A DNA stretch of 33,992 nucleotides from an uncultured Opitutia bacterium (GCA_913049555.1 CAJWYM010000040.1:1-33992), one strand, 5' to 3'; shown: positions 7,751 through 16,499, counted from the stretch's first letter. The notes: generated by a model from the letters alone, not told the origin. Made by a program: numbers and translations.

Positions 7751-8794
7751 TTACAATTTAGGGGAAATGCATATTTTGTTTTTTCTGCATTTTGAAGTAA
7801 AAGTTTCAATCTCTGGGTTTGCATTGAGTGCAAATGCCAATGCTGGCTCTAAATGAGCAATTATTTTCCTCTCTAGATCTCTAGCTCCGTATTGCTCATC
7901 GTAATGGGATTTGAAAAAATCCTCAGCGGATTTTGATAGTTGCAAGGTTGCATTGTGCTTTCTCAATCGCTTATTGAGTCTTTTTACATTCAACTTTACT
8001 AAATCTTGAACGGAACTGGATTCAAGTCTATCGAAACAGACAATTCGGTCTATTCGATTGATAAATTCAGGATCAAACTTTTTTTCCAAGGCATTTTTTA
8101 GAATTTCACTTTCCATTTTCTTAGACGGTTTCCATTTGAAAATAGATCGCCAACCTGTATCGAATTTTTTGTGATACGCTGATAATTCTGAAGCTCCGAT
8201 ATTGCTTGTCATAAATATGATTGCATTCCGAAAATTGATTTGCTTGGTGCCTCCTGTTAAATCCAACCTGCCATCGTCGAGAACACTCAAAAGAGACCGT
8301 TCGACATTTTTACTGGCTTTTTCGATCTCATCAAAAAGTACAATCCCGGGTCTGCTGAACGAACCCTCAATTGCTTCCGGTTTTAATAGTGAAGTGTTTT
8401 CTTTACTTCCAACATAGCCAGGCGGGGCCCCTGTGATAGAGGCTGCATAATGCTCTTGTGAAAGGGTGTTCATATCAATCCTACACAATTTGTCCGCATC
8501 TCCCAGAATGGATTCTGTGAGAACTTTCACAGTTTCAGTTTTTCCAACTCCGGTAGGACCCAAAAACATCATTACTGAGAGCGGACGGCTCTCAGATCCA
8601 AAATCTGCTTTTATAACCTGTAGAACTTCTCCTACTGCATGAATCATTTGTTTTTGTCCAATTATTTGATTCGAAAGGTTTTTTATCACATTTTCAGGTT
8701 TGAATAGAAAACGCGACAACCTAGGAGTAGAATTCGCTTTAGCTTTTGCCAAATTTTCTTGGTTACTTTTTACAACATCATTTATGAAAGGCAT
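7751..8794 (-). CDS. amiB: Clp/HSP100-type AAA+ ATPase, AmiB-like
   Basis: A single AAA+ module equivalent to the second ATPase domain of ClpA/ClpB, about 347 residues from the ATG at 8794; the frame is open to an ATG at 8866. Seen in order: Walker A GPTGVGKT (79-86), pore loop GAPPGYVG (122-129), Walker B IVLFDEIEKA (151-160), sensor-1 TSNIG, arginine-finger region FINRID, and the small-domain sensor-2 GARDLERKI. There is no N-domain, first ATPase ring or zinc finger, so it is neither ClpB nor ClpX. It follows the aliphatic amidase gene on the same strand. In Pseudomonas aeruginosa the amidase gene amiE is followed by amiB, a Clp-like ATPase of this size, so I name it amiB-like. Its client is unknown; amidase assembly is a reasonable inference. 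Confidence 0.8.
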   Translation of the reverse strand: MPFINDVVKSNQENLAKAKANSTPRLSRFLFKPENVIKNLSNQIIGQKQMIHAVGEVLQVIKADFGSESRPLSVMMFLGPTGVGKTETVKVLTESILGDADKLCRIDMNTLSQEHYAASITGAPPGYVGSKENTSLLKPEAIEGSFSRPGIVLFDEIEKASKNVERSLLSVLDDGRLDLTGGTKQINFRNAIIFMTSNIGASELSAYHKKFDTGWRSIFKWKPSKKMESEILKNALEKKFDPEFINRIDRIVCFDRLESSSVQDLVKLNVKRLNKRLRKHNATLQLSKSAEDFFKSHYDEQYGARDLERKIIAHLEPALAFALNANPEIETFTSKCRKNKICISPKL

Positions 8795-8899
8795 GGTTAA
8801 AAAGTATGAAAACTTGAATTGACAAATAATGAAACGAGTCAATCTGTGAGAATGATTGAATCCCAACGAAAGAGGGTAAAGAAATTGAATTTCTAATTA

Positions 8900-8922
8900 G
8901 AGGTGGGCTATTAGCCCGCCTC
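8900..8922. terminator. Stem-loop at the amiE stop codon
   Basis: GAGGTGGGC (8900-8908) and GCCCGCCTC (8914-8922) form a GC-rich nine-pair stem with a five-base loop. On the transcribed minus strand there is one C-A mismatch. The amiE stop codon lies in the loop. No T-run follows, so it is more likely an intercistronic processing or attenuation hairpin than a full terminator. Confidence 0.5.
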
Positions 8923-9954
8923 CGCTTCTTTTTCTTCCGTTGGTAAATTTCCTACCGGGCACTCACTGGTTCCAAGAGTCGATCTTGTGAATTTTTCAAC
9001 ATCTGCTTGGGTTTTTTCAGCATCCATAACCCAACTTCTGTAGAAATCGAAGGGGCAAGCAGCAACGCCCTTGTCTCCATCTCCAGAATTATAAACACCA
9101 GTATAACCTCGATGGAGAAGTTTGAAAAGGTGGTTTTGCGACTGGTCATTGGCTCTTGCATCGCGGATTTCACTGACTGAAAGTTGAGCATATTGTACTC
9201 CCATATCTTCTTCCCCGCATTCACCAAGGGAACGGCCATCAAAACCAATAATTGCAGAGTGACCAAAATAAGAGTACACCCCATCAAAACCGGTAGCATT
9301 AGCCACTGCTACATAACTGTTATTCGCCCATGCCATACATTTGGCCATCATAACTTGTTGCTCTTTGGCTGGATACATATACCCCTGACATCTAATAATT
9401 AATTCAGCACCCTTCATAGCGCAGTCTCTCCAAATTTCGGGATAATTGCCGTCATCACAAATGATCATACTTATTTTTAATCCTTTGGGACCCTCAGTAA
9501 CATAGGTTGTATCTCCGGGGTACCAACCCTCAATGGGACACCAAGGAATGCATTTGCGATACTTTTGAACGACTTCGCCTTTGTTATTTATTAAAATCAA
9601 GGTGTTGTAAGGGGCTTTCTTGGGATGTTCTTCATGCCTTTCACCGGTGAGTGAAAATACTCCCCATGTGTCAGCCTCAATACATGCTTTGGCAAAGATT
9701 GAAGTTTCATCCCCTGGGACGGTTGCAGCAGTTTCCATCATTTCATCTGGATCATACATGATTCCCATTGTGCTATATTCCGGAAAAACGACTAAATCCA
9801 TTCCTGGAAGTCCCACTTTCATTCCTTTCATCATGTCTGCAATTTTGTGGGCATTTTCTAGAACTTCCTCGCGTGTGTGTAAACGCGGCATTTTGTAATT
9901 CACTACTGCTACACCGACAGTGTCAGAGCTACTTGAAATATCACCATGTCTCAT
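8911..9954 (-). CDS. amiE: Aliphatic amidase AmiE
   Basis: Hydrolyses short-chain aliphatic amides such as acetamide or propionamide to the acid and ammonia (EC 3.5.1.4), in the cytoplasm. The 347-residue protein is nearly collinear with Pseudomonas AmiE from its first residues, [20 protein letters not shown]. The catalytic residues sit at the classical positions: Glu59 (FPEY), Lys134, Glu142 and Cys166 (IICDDGN). Formamidase (AmiF) has a different N-terminus. The frame is open 11 codons further to 9987; I choose the ATG at 9954 because it matches the family start and has an AGG about 10 bases upstream. The amiB-like ATPase follows. No amiC/amiR regulator or amiS channel is in the window, so regulation must differ from Pseudomonas or lie elsewhere. 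Confidence 0.95.
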   Translation of the reverse strand: MRHGDISSSSDTVGVAVVNYKMPRLHTREEVLENAHKIADMMKGMKVGLPGMDLVVFPEYSTMGIMYDPDEMMETAATVPGDETSIFAKACIEADTWGVFSLTGERHEEHPKKAPYNTLILINNKGEVVQKYRKCIPWCPIEGWYPGDTTYVTEGPKGLKISMIICDDGNYPEIWRDCAMKGAELIIRCQGYMYPAKEQQVMMAKCMAWANNSYVAVANATGFDGVYSYFGHSAIIGFDGRSLGECGEEDMGVQYAQLSVSEIRDARANDQSQNHLFKLLHRGYTGVYNSGDGDKGVAACPFDFYRSWVMDAEKTQADVEKFTRSTLGTSECPVGNLPTEEKEAEAG

Positions 9955-10422
9955 AACTTTTAACCTAATTGATTGTTTAAACGACAATCAAATGCTGCAA
10001 ATTTTATGCCCATAAGCCAATGAATCCAATATAGGATTAATTTTTGACCTAATATCTAATTAAGCGAAATTCTTTACAATTCTGACCCTTTATAAAATAT
10101 GAAATGGGTAGATTACACAATTTTCAGTGTCTATATTAGCAAATTAAAAAAATGAAACATTGAATAAAACCAATGATTATTCAATCGGTTTGATAGATAT
10201 TTTATAAATTTTTGGGTATTTTTAGTCGAATATCTGAAGTAAAAAATTTCTGACAACTATAATTTTATGAATTAAAAAAACGGCTAAATTTTTTAGTTAA
10301 TAAAATTTTTATTCTTTCTCTCAATGGGGGTTGTTTTGACTGTTGCGCAAACAATGAATAAGGATGAGCTTGTTTTTCGTTGAAACTTTATTTAGGATAG
10401 GATCTCTAGTTAACTATTAAAC
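9955..10422. other. Intergenic region upstream of amiE and tRNA-Arg
   Basis: AT-rich region between the divergent amiE and tRNA-Arg. No ORF of interest. A possible plus-strand -35 TTGACT (10335-10340) with TAAGGA 17 bases on is too weak and rather far from the tRNA to call. I see no regulator-binding palindrome for amiE. Confidence 0.4.
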
Positions 10423-10497
10423 GCTCCCATAGTGTAATGGATAACACGTCGGTTTCCGGAGCCGAAGATTTGAGTTCGATTCTCAGTGGGAGTACCA
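10423..10497 (+). tRNA. tRNA-Arg (CCG)
   Basis: The acceptor stem GCTCCCA pairs with TGGGAGT (first pair G-T). The anticodon stem TCGGT/GCCGA holds loop TTCCGGA, anticodon CCG, reading CGG arginine codons. The T-arm is TTGAG/CTCAG around TTCGATT, and CCA is encoded. Its 3' half (from 10449) is copied at 12164-12214, so this gene appears to be the attachment site of an integrated element. Confidence 0.93.
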
Positions 10498-10499
10498 TT
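10449..10499 (+). repeat. Direct repeat, left copy (tRNA-Arg 3' half, attL-like)
   Basis: This 51-base stretch runs from the anticodon stem through CCATT and matches 12164-12214 at 48 positions. Differences are at 10467, 10485 and 10486. The position at the 3' half of a tRNA is the usual target of tyrosine-integrase elements. Confidence 0.8.
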
Positions 10500-10986
10500 T
10501 TAAAACAGAACTCAAGCACCTACGCAAGAAAAGCTTCAAGATATTCAAGTGCTAGATCAAATTTTCGTCTTCATCGCCATTCTTTGCTAAAGAATGCAAT
10601 ACTTTAATATCATTAGCGATTAGACAAATTGCCGTCAGCAGAAATATAAATATCAATTTCATCATCAAAATTCTATGAACATAATATAACGCTTTCAAAT
10701 ACATAGTTCAGATATCACATGGGAGGCATATAACCAATAGATATTAGGGTTTATTTATTATCAAAGTATTTGATGATCTGTTAAGTTTTTATTTCAAGCG
10801 ACCTTTAAGCCCGCTGCTCTGCGTAATACCTCAATTCTTCTGAAAACTTAATTATTGTGTTCCAATTATCAATCATTAGGGGTACCAATTGTTAGTGTTA
10901 CTAAACTAAAAAAGCTTTTTTGAGTGTTGTTTCAGTTCGTTTGTTTGCCATTTGTTTTTTAGTAGGAGAGAGTATAAGATATTTTT
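10498..10986. other. Island left arm, mostly non-coding
   Basis: Between the tRNA-Arg and fic. I see no integrase fragment in any frame. The only coding hint is the short minus-strand frame at 10552-10665. AGGAGAGAG at 10964-10972 precedes the fic ATG by 14 bases, a long spacing for a Shine-Dalgarno. Confidence 0.4.
10552..10665 (-). CDS. Possible 37-residue hydrophobic small protein
   Basis: The frame begins MMKLIFIFLLTAICLIAND, a strongly hydrophobic N-terminal helix that looks like a signal or membrane segment. It continues as a short acidic tail ending DENLI. There is no clear Shine-Dalgarno and no family known to me. It lies on the strand opposite fic, inside the island. A single-helix frame of this length can arise by chance in AT-rich DNA, so this is only a candidate. 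Confidence 0.25.
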   Translation of the reverse strand: MMKLIFIFLLTAICLIANDIKVLHSLAKNGDEDENLI

Positions 10987-12018
10987 ATGTTTAAACCTAA
11001 ATTCACCATTACAAACTGTATGACGTCTGCAATTACCCAGATTGAGCGTGCTCGTGGATTTTTGGAAGCAGCTCAATTGTCAGATGATTGGGTGAAGGAT
11101 ATGAGTGATGAGGCTTTGATCAAGGAGGCTCACCATACGACTCACATTGAAGGGACTCGCTTGAGTTTGGAGGATGCTGAACGACTGTGGAATGGGGAGG
11201 AGGTCGATGGAGCGGACCCTGAGGATACTCGGGAATTATTAAACTATCGGGATGCTTTTGATTTCGTCTCGGATTGTCTGGATTATGGAGATCCTATAAC
11301 TGAGGTAATGATTCGAGAGATTCATCGAAAGCTAGTTAATGGGGTTCGAGGAGATAAAGCGTTGCCAGGGTCTTACCGAAATGTTCAGAACTATGTTGCG
11401 AATGCTTCGACAGGGAAAGTAATTTATACACCACCATCACCTGCTGAAGTATTTAATATGATGGCTTCATTAGTTGGGTGGCTGAATAACGAAGAGGATG
11501 TCCATCCTGTTTTGATTAGTGGAATTACACAATTTCAATTAGTTCACATTCACCCTTTTGTGGATGGAAATGGTCGAACTTCTCGTTTGCTTTCGACCTT
11601 GTGTCTTTATCGATCTGGTTATGATTTTAAGCGGTTATTCACGATTAGTGAGTATTATGATCGTGATCGTCCTGCATTTTATAAAGCTATTCAGAATGTC
11701 CGTGATCAAAATATGGACCTGACTGGCTGGCTTGATTATTTTGTCACTGGATTAGAAACTCAAATGATTGAAGTTAAGGAACGAGGGGAGAAAGTCATTC
11801 GAAGAGATGTTCTCGTAAATAAGCACAATCTGAACGAACGTCAGAAAGTGGCTATTGATTTTATGCAGAGTCATGAGAAACTACAGATTCAAGACTTTGA
11901 AAATCTATACCCAAAGACCAATCGTAGAACCTTGCAACGTGACCTTAAGAAGATGGTGGATGTTGGTATTTTAATGACTCAGGGCTCAACTCACCAACTT
12001 GAGTATTTGCTATGTTAA
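10987..12018 (+). CDS. Fic/DOC family protein with C-terminal winged helix
   Basis: A 343-residue Fic protein that would transfer AMP (or another phosphate-containing group) from a nucleotide to a hydroxyl of a target protein. The full active-site motif [12 protein letters not shown] begins at His189, so it should be active. The N-terminal inhibitory motif [S/T]xxxE[G/N] is present as TTHIEG (Thr51, Glu55, Gly56), placing it in the class with the inhibitory helix at the N-terminus. The flap is around SYRNVQNYV (129-137). The C-terminal 60 residues ([12 protein letters not shown] to the end) look like a winged-helix domain, common in this subgroup. It is the only substantial gene between the two tRNA-Arg repeats, with no partner antitoxin gene. 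Target unknown. Confidence 0.88.
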   Translation: MFKPKFTITNCMTSAITQIERARGFLEAAQLSDDWVKDMSDEALIKEAHHTTHIEGTRLSLEDAERLWNGEEVDGADPEDTRELLNYRDAFDFVSDCLDYGDPITEVMIREIHRKLVNGVRGDKALPGSYRNVQNYVANASTGKVIYTPPSPAEVFNMMASLVGWLNNEEDVHPVLISGITQFQLVHIHPFVDGNGRTSRLLSTLCLYRSGYDFKRLFTISEYYDRDRPAFYKAIQNVRDQNMDLTGWLDYFVTGLETQMIEVKERGEKVIRRDVLVNKHNLNERQKVAIDFMQSHEKLQIQDFENLYPKTNRRTLQRDLKKMVDVGILMTQGSTHQLEYLLC

Positions 12019-12020
12019 GT

Positions 12021-12112
12021 TTGCGACATCTTCACGACATTTTTTGCGACAGGTTCACGTCACAACTTGCGACATTATTACGACAAAAGTTGTGACAACT
12101 TTTATTTCGTAA
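12021..12112 (+). repeat. 23-base tandem repeat after fic, phased half-sites
   Basis: Three full 23-base units (12021-12043, 12044-12066, 12067-12089) each begin TTGCGACA and carry a second ACGACA or ACGTCA. A fourth partial unit begins TTGTGACA at 12090. The CGACA-like cores start at 12024, 12035, 12047, 12058, 12070, 12081 and 12093, alternating steps of 11 and 12 bases, close to one helical turn. It begins two bases after the fic stop codon. Confidence 0.75.
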
Positions 12113-12163
12113 CACCTATTTTGACACCTAAGTCCTGTAGGTATCCAAAATGCTGTAATATAT

Positions 12164-12214
12164 TCGGTTTCCGGAGCCGAAAATTTGAGTTCGATTCTCG
12201 ATGGGAGTACCATT
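12164..12214 (+). repeat. Direct repeat, right copy (displaced tRNA-Arg 3' half, attR-like)
   Basis: Copy of 10449-10499 with three substitutions. The T-stem is changed on its 3' side (CTCGA instead of CTCAG) yet still pairs with TTGAG by T-A and G-T pairs. No tRNA 5' half precedes it, so it is not a functional tRNA. Confidence 0.8.
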
Positions 12215-12364
12215 CTATAGGATGGGATAGGATGGGAGTGGTGTTTAAAATGATATCACCACAAAAAATCTTTTGATTTTTAGTTATGAAGGTTGGATTC
12301 TGTTTTTCTATGGATTATTTTTAGAAAAGATGAATTATGGGTGCTGACTCATGGGTTACTAATT
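12215..12364. other. Short gap after island with decamer tandem and hairpin
   Basis: ATAGGATGGG is repeated twice in tandem near 12216-12235. GTGGTG (12238-12243) can pair with CACCAC (12257-12262). The downstream aldehyde dehydrogenase frame is open back to 12293, but the family start is 12365. Confidence 0.4.
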
Positions 12365-13768
12365 ATGAAAAACTTAAATGAACCTGATTTTTTAAAAGTG
12401 CTTTCTCCTTATGATCAAAACTTGATTGCGAAAGTATCTCTTTGCAATCTAGAGCAGGCAGAAGCGATGATAGAGAAAGCCTTTTTATTATTTAAAGATA
12501 GAGGTAAAAAATTAGAGCATTCAGAGAGAATTGCTATTTTAAGAAGATTGGCTCAAATGGTTTCTGATGATGAAGAGGAATTTGCGCAACTTATTTCTCA
12601 AGAGGGAGGAAAACCTCTTGTAGACGCTCGAGTGGAAGTCACTAGAGCGATTGAGGGTATCTTGTATGCAGCAAATGAAGTTGCCATTGTCTTTCAGGGA
12701 GATGGAGTCTCTATGGGTTTGACTTCTAGTTCGCATGATAGAAGAGCTTATACTTTTAATGAGCCGATTGGGGTTGTGCTTGCTGTCAGTGCTTTTAATC
12801 ATCCTTTGAATTTAATAGTTCATCAAGTGATTCCTGCAATTGCAGTGGGTTGTCCAGTTATTGTAAAGCCTTCTGAATTGACTCCTCTCAATTGTATTCG
12901 GTTGGTAGAGCTTTTATACAAGGCTGGATTGCCGAGAGATTGGTGCCAAGTTTGTATTTGTGATCGAATTGTGGCGGAGTCTTTGGTTAAGAGCTCTAAG
13001 ATTCATTTTTTTTCATTTATTGGTTCAGCAAAAGTGGGTTGGTACTTGAGGAGCCAATTAGCTCCTGGGGTTCGATATGCTCTTGAACATGGAGGATTGG
13101 CCCCTGTTTTCGTAGAACCGGATGCAGATCTTTCGAAAACAATACCGGCTTTATTGAAAGGTGGATTTTACCATGCAGGTCAAGTTTGTGTCTCTGTCCA
13201 AAGAGTATTTACTCATGTTTCAGTATTGGAAGATTTTCTTCATCAGATAAAATCTGGAGCAGAGAAATTGATTGTGGGTCCTGCAACAGATGAGAAAACG
13301 GAAATTGGACCTCTGATTGAACCGAAAGTTGTGGATCGAATCGAATCATGGGTGCAAGAGGCTCTTGGAATGGGAGCGGAATTGATCTCAGGAGGAAGAA
13401 GATTGGGAGAATCTACCTACAGTCCGACGATTTTGTTAAATCCGCATAAAAATTCCAAGGTATCTAATTTGGAGGTGTTTGGACCTGTAATTTGTGTGCA
13501 CACGTATTCAAATCTGGAGGAGGCGATCTGTCTAGCAAACGGTTTGGATTATTCTTTTCAAGCCTCTGTTTTCACCGAATCTATTCGTGCTGCTAATCAA
13601 TGCATCGAGGGCTTGGATGCTTCTGCTGTAATTGTGAATGACCACCCTGCATTTCGGGTTGACTGGATGCCATTTGCTGGAAGAAAAAAGTCGGGTAGTG
13701 GAGTCGGCGGTATTGGCTATACCATGAGGGATCTAGTCCAACACAAAATGGTCGTGTGGAATCTTTAA
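12365..13768 (+). CDS. NAD(P)-dependent aldehyde dehydrogenase
   Basis: A 467-residue member of the ALDH superfamily, oxidising an aldehyde to the acid with NAD or NADP. The oxyanion asparagine is in FNHP (Asn145), the cofactor lysine in VKPSE (about 168), and the general base Glu241 is in ALEHGG, where most relatives have ELGG. The nucleophile is Cys275 in HAGQVC. The C-terminal VDWMPFAGRKKSGSGVGG is like that of lactaldehyde, succinate-semialdehyde and phosphonoacetaldehyde dehydrogenases, but the substrate cannot be fixed. I start at the ATG at 12365 rather than 12293 because the extra 24 residues do not fit the family. It stands alone just outside the right repeat of the island. Confidence 0.88.
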   Translation: MKNLNEPDFLKVLSPYDQNLIAKVSLCNLEQAEAMIEKAFLLFKDRGKKLEHSERIAILRRLAQMVSDDEEEFAQLISQEGGKPLVDARVEVTRAIEGILYAANEVAIVFQGDGVSMGLTSSSHDRRAYTFNEPIGVVLAVSAFNHPLNLIVHQVIPAIAVGCPVIVKPSELTPLNCIRLVELLYKAGLPRDWCQVCICDRIVAESLVKSSKIHFFSFIGSAKVGWYLRSQLAPGVRYALEHGGLAPVFVEPDADLSKTIPALLKGGFYHAGQVCVSVQRVFTHVSVLEDFLHQIKSGAEKLIVGPATDEKTEIGPLIEPKVVDRIESWVQEALGMGAELISGGRRLGESTYSPTILLNPHKNSKVSNLEVFGPVICVHTYSNLEEAICLANGLDYSFQASVFTESIRAANQCIEGLDASAVIVNDHPAFRVDWMPFAGRKKSGSGVGGIGYTMRDLVQHKMVVWNL

Positions 13769-14160
13769 TCGGAATTTCTCATTTCAACTTTGATTTCTAG
13801 CTTCACAGATTCGGCTGAAATGATTTATAGAATCCTTCACGGAATCAAATGGTAAAAGGTTTTAACTCAAGATTTAATAGCCTATCTTCTCTAATCTCTT
13901 ATGCTTGAGAATCATTTTCTATTGCATCCTCTAGGTTTAATTTTTACACCGATGAAGAATTTTCAATGAATGTTTGTTGATCTATAGGAAAAATGTTTGG
14001 GCACTTAAAAAAACAATTTCGGGAATCTTTTATCTTCAAATCTCTGATTTGAGAATGGAAGCTATCCCAATTGGCAATTAAAGAAAGTGAATAAAATTCA
14101 AGGATTATTTTTAATTAAATGCTCAGCGATTGCTTTTTATTGGTTTCGATCCATCGAACT
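13769..14160. other. Intergenic region between convergent ALDH and argS
   Basis: Two convergent genes end here and terminators are expected. The best structure is TCAAATC/GATTTGA (14036-14052), with a 3-base loop but no T-run. No gene seen. Confidence 0.4.
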
Positions 14161-15924
14161 TTACATCTTTTCCACTTTTTCTAGACCTAATAAGTGAAGG
14201 CCAATTTCTAAAATCGTCAAAGTTTGAGCACAGAGTTGTAGCCTTCTATCTTTAATAGCTGGATCTTTGACGTTTACTTTGTCTGCATTGTAAAAGGAAC
14301 TGAATTGTCCCGCTAATTGGTAAAGGTAATTGCAAAGTAAATGAGGTCTCAAATCGCTTAAAGTCTGATACATGGCATCCACAAAGCCGATGAGTTTTCG
14401 GGCTAATGCAATTTCTGCATCCGTCTCATAGGTGGTTGCTTGTTCAAAGTTTGTTTGGTCAGGGTTAAGTTTTAGTTTACGGAAAATACTTTTTATTCTT
14501 GCGGTTGCATACAGTAAATAAGGGGCTGTGTTGCCATCGAATGAAAGAATCTTATCCCATTCGAAAACATAGTCGCTCGTCCTGTTTTGACTTAAATCTG
14601 CATAGCGAACGGCACCAATTCCAATGACTCGGGCGATCTCATTTTTTTCGACATCACTGAGATTTGGGTTTTTTTCTTCCACTGCGGACAAAGCTCTTGT
14701 AACTGATTCCTCTAAAAGATCTTTTAATTTTATAGGAGAACCATCACGGGTCTTGATTGCTTTATTATCAGATCCTAAAATCGTCCCAAACCAAATATGC
14801 TGTATACTCGGCAGATCTGTGCCTGATGCCTGCCACTTTTCAACGGTTCGCTTGAGTTGTTCAAAGTGGTCTTGCTGTCTGCCATCAGTTACATAAACCA
14901 TTTTATCCGCTTTTAGCTCATTTTTCCTGTAAAGGGCTGTAGCTAGATCTGTAGATGCGTAATTGCTTGCTCCATCCGCTTTTCTAATAATGAACGGTTG
15001 TTTATTAAAACGAGGGTGTTCGGGATGGAAAACGACTAAGGCTCCCTCACTGATTTCAGCAATTTTTGCGTCTGTCAATTGTTTGTAGACAGTGTTGACT
15101 TGATTTCTATAAAAACTCTCTCCAAGCACAAAATCAAACCGAATATTCAAAAGGTCATAGATTTCTTGAAAGGCTTTGTAGGAGAGTTCATTGATTTTTT
15201 TCCAGATTGTTAAATGCTCTTCATTCCCTTTTTGTAGTTCAACCAGCTCAGCTCTTGCTTGATCCAATGCGGTGAGATCTTCTTTGGCGAGTTGATTTCC
15301 TTTTCGGTAGAGTTCTTCGATGTCTTCTAATTGATGAGAGGGATCCCCAGTAAATTCAAACTCAAAATGCTTCACTGCGTGTATAAGGATTCCAAATTGG
15401 GTTCCCCAGTCACCAATGTGATTGTCCCGAATCACTTGATTTCCACTAAAATCTAACAATCGGCATAAAGATTCACCAATAACAGCAGATCTGAGGTGTC
15501 CAACATGCATTTGTTTGGCAGTGTTTGGAGAACTGAAATCAACTATTGTTTTATTATTTGTATCTGATGAGTTGAATGAGGACCTGAGGATTTTTTCGTT
15601 GCTAAAGTAATTGAGCCATTGGAACAAAAAAGAATGGCTCAGTTTGAAATTAATAAATCCGGGGCCTGCAATACTTGTTTTAATCCCTTCAGCAGGAAAA
15701 TTTGTAGAACCTTGAATCGCTTTTTCTAAATTGCTAGCCAAAGTCCTTGGGTTTTGATTCGTCTTTTTAGCATAGGGAAGAACTCCATTGGATTGAAAAT
15801 CACCAAATCTAGGATCTGCAGGTTTAATATCTGCTTGAAAAATCTCCAGATCCCAATCTAGACTGCGGACAGCATTCTTAACTAGTAAATTAATATTCTG
15901 CGCTATCGAAAACCATTCTTTCAT
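14161..15924 (-). CDS. argS: Arginyl-tRNA synthetase
   Basis: Charges tRNA-Arg with arginine in the cytoplasm. The 587-residue class I synthetase has the N-terminal additional domain with GPGFINFKL (88-96). The HIGH signature is present as HVGHLRS (from His140), preceded by the ArgRS-specific DFSSPN. The region GSDNKAIKTRDGSPIKLKDL replaces a canonical KMSKS, as is normal for many bacterial ArgRS. The C-terminal DALR anticodon-binding domain (from YLLYATARIKSIF) ends LGLEKVEKM, a typical family end. Stand-alone gene with non-coding DNA on both sides. The neighbouring tRNA-Arg and argS are probably coincidental. Confidence 0.96.
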   Translation of the reverse strand: MKEWFSIAQNINLLVKNAVRSLDWDLEIFQADIKPADPRFGDFQSNGVLPYAKKTNQNPRTLASNLEKAIQGSTNFPAEGIKTSIAGPGFINFKLSHSFLFQWLNYFSNEKILRSSFNSSDTNNKTIVDFSSPNTAKQMHVGHLRSAVIGESLCRLLDFSGNQVIRDNHIGDWGTQFGILIHAVKHFEFEFTGDPSHQLEDIEELYRKGNQLAKEDLTALDQARAELVELQKGNEEHLTIWKKINELSYKAFQEIYDLLNIRFDFVLGESFYRNQVNTVYKQLTDAKIAEISEGALVVFHPEHPRFNKQPFIIRKADGASNYASTDLATALYRKNELKADKMVYVTDGRQQDHFEQLKRTVEKWQASGTDLPSIQHIWFGTILGSDNKAIKTRDGSPIKLKDLLEESVTRALSAVEEKNPNLSDVEKNEIARVIGIGAVRYADLSQNRTSDYVFEWDKILSFDGNTAPYLLYATARIKSIFRKLKLNPDQTNFEQATTYETDAEIALARKLIGFVDAMYQTLSDLRPHLLCNYLYQLAGQFSSFYNADKVNVKDPAIKDRRLQLCAQTLTILEIGLHLLGLEKVEKM

Positions 15925-16499
15925 ATTGTATTTTTAATATAACTGTAATCCTTCTAAACAATCGTTCAGATTGAAGGTTTCTAGGCAATTATGCAATGCT
16001 GATTTACGAATCTCTATTACTATTAAAACAAACAAAATCTCTCTTAAATTGTAAATTCAATTGAAATTTCAGGTTTTGATGGATTAGGTGTTATTCCATG
16101 AAATATTAACACAGGCTTTATGTTTTCTAAAACATGAATTTTTAAAATAGGCTTAGCTTGAAACCTTTTTAATAAGAATGGATTATTATTTTATCGATGA
16201 TTGAAATGATTTTTTTGAAAAATGATGAGGAAATGAAGCTTTAATTGCATAAGAAGATATTAACAATTGAAGGGATTCAGATCGGATTTATGAAAGTTTC
16301 AACACCTTTCGTGTCTAAAAAGATTTTTGAGTATGAATGACTCTTCTTAATTTTTTAAACTTAGATGGATTTTGTTTCGTCAAAGGGTCCTTATCCTTGA
16401 GAAATCAATCTTATGGTATTTAATCAAACATAAACATCTTATGAAACAATCACAATTTTGCGCCTTCTGGTTTAATTTTCAATATTCTTTTTAGTTCTT
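15925..16499. other. Intergenic region between divergent argS and ROK-like gene
   Basis: AT-rich region that should contain promoters for both divergent genes. I looked for a T-box-like leader or structured RNA upstream of argS and saw nothing I could support. Confidence 0.4.

Larger units (their letters stand above)
10449..12214. mobile_element. Putative tRNA-Arg-targeted mini-island carrying fic
   Basis: About 1.7 kb is bracketed by the tRNA-Arg gene and a displaced copy of its 3' half in the same orientation. Inside are a Fic-family gene, a 23-base tandem repeat and non-coding DNA. No integrase, excisionase or replication gene is visible, so this is either a deletion remnant or an element mobilised in trans. 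The alternative is a simple duplicated tRNA fragment. Confidence 0.6.

Noticed and set aside
9184-9402. Plus-strand frames inside amiE
   Set aside because: They are antisense shadows of a strongly conserved enzyme.
12021-12112. CRISPR array
   Set aside because: The unit is only 23 bases with no unique spacers of constant length, and there are no cas genes.
12164-12214. Second functional tRNA-Arg
   Set aside because: Only the 3' half is present; no D-arm or 5' acceptor strand precedes it.
14036-14052. Terminator between ALDH and argS
   Set aside because: The stem is perfect but the loop is three bases and no T-run follows on either strand, so it is not called.
14720-14790. ArgRS inactive because KMSKS is missing
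   Set aside because: Many bacterial arginyl-tRNA synthetases naturally lack a canonical KMSKS and the rest of the enzyme is intact.
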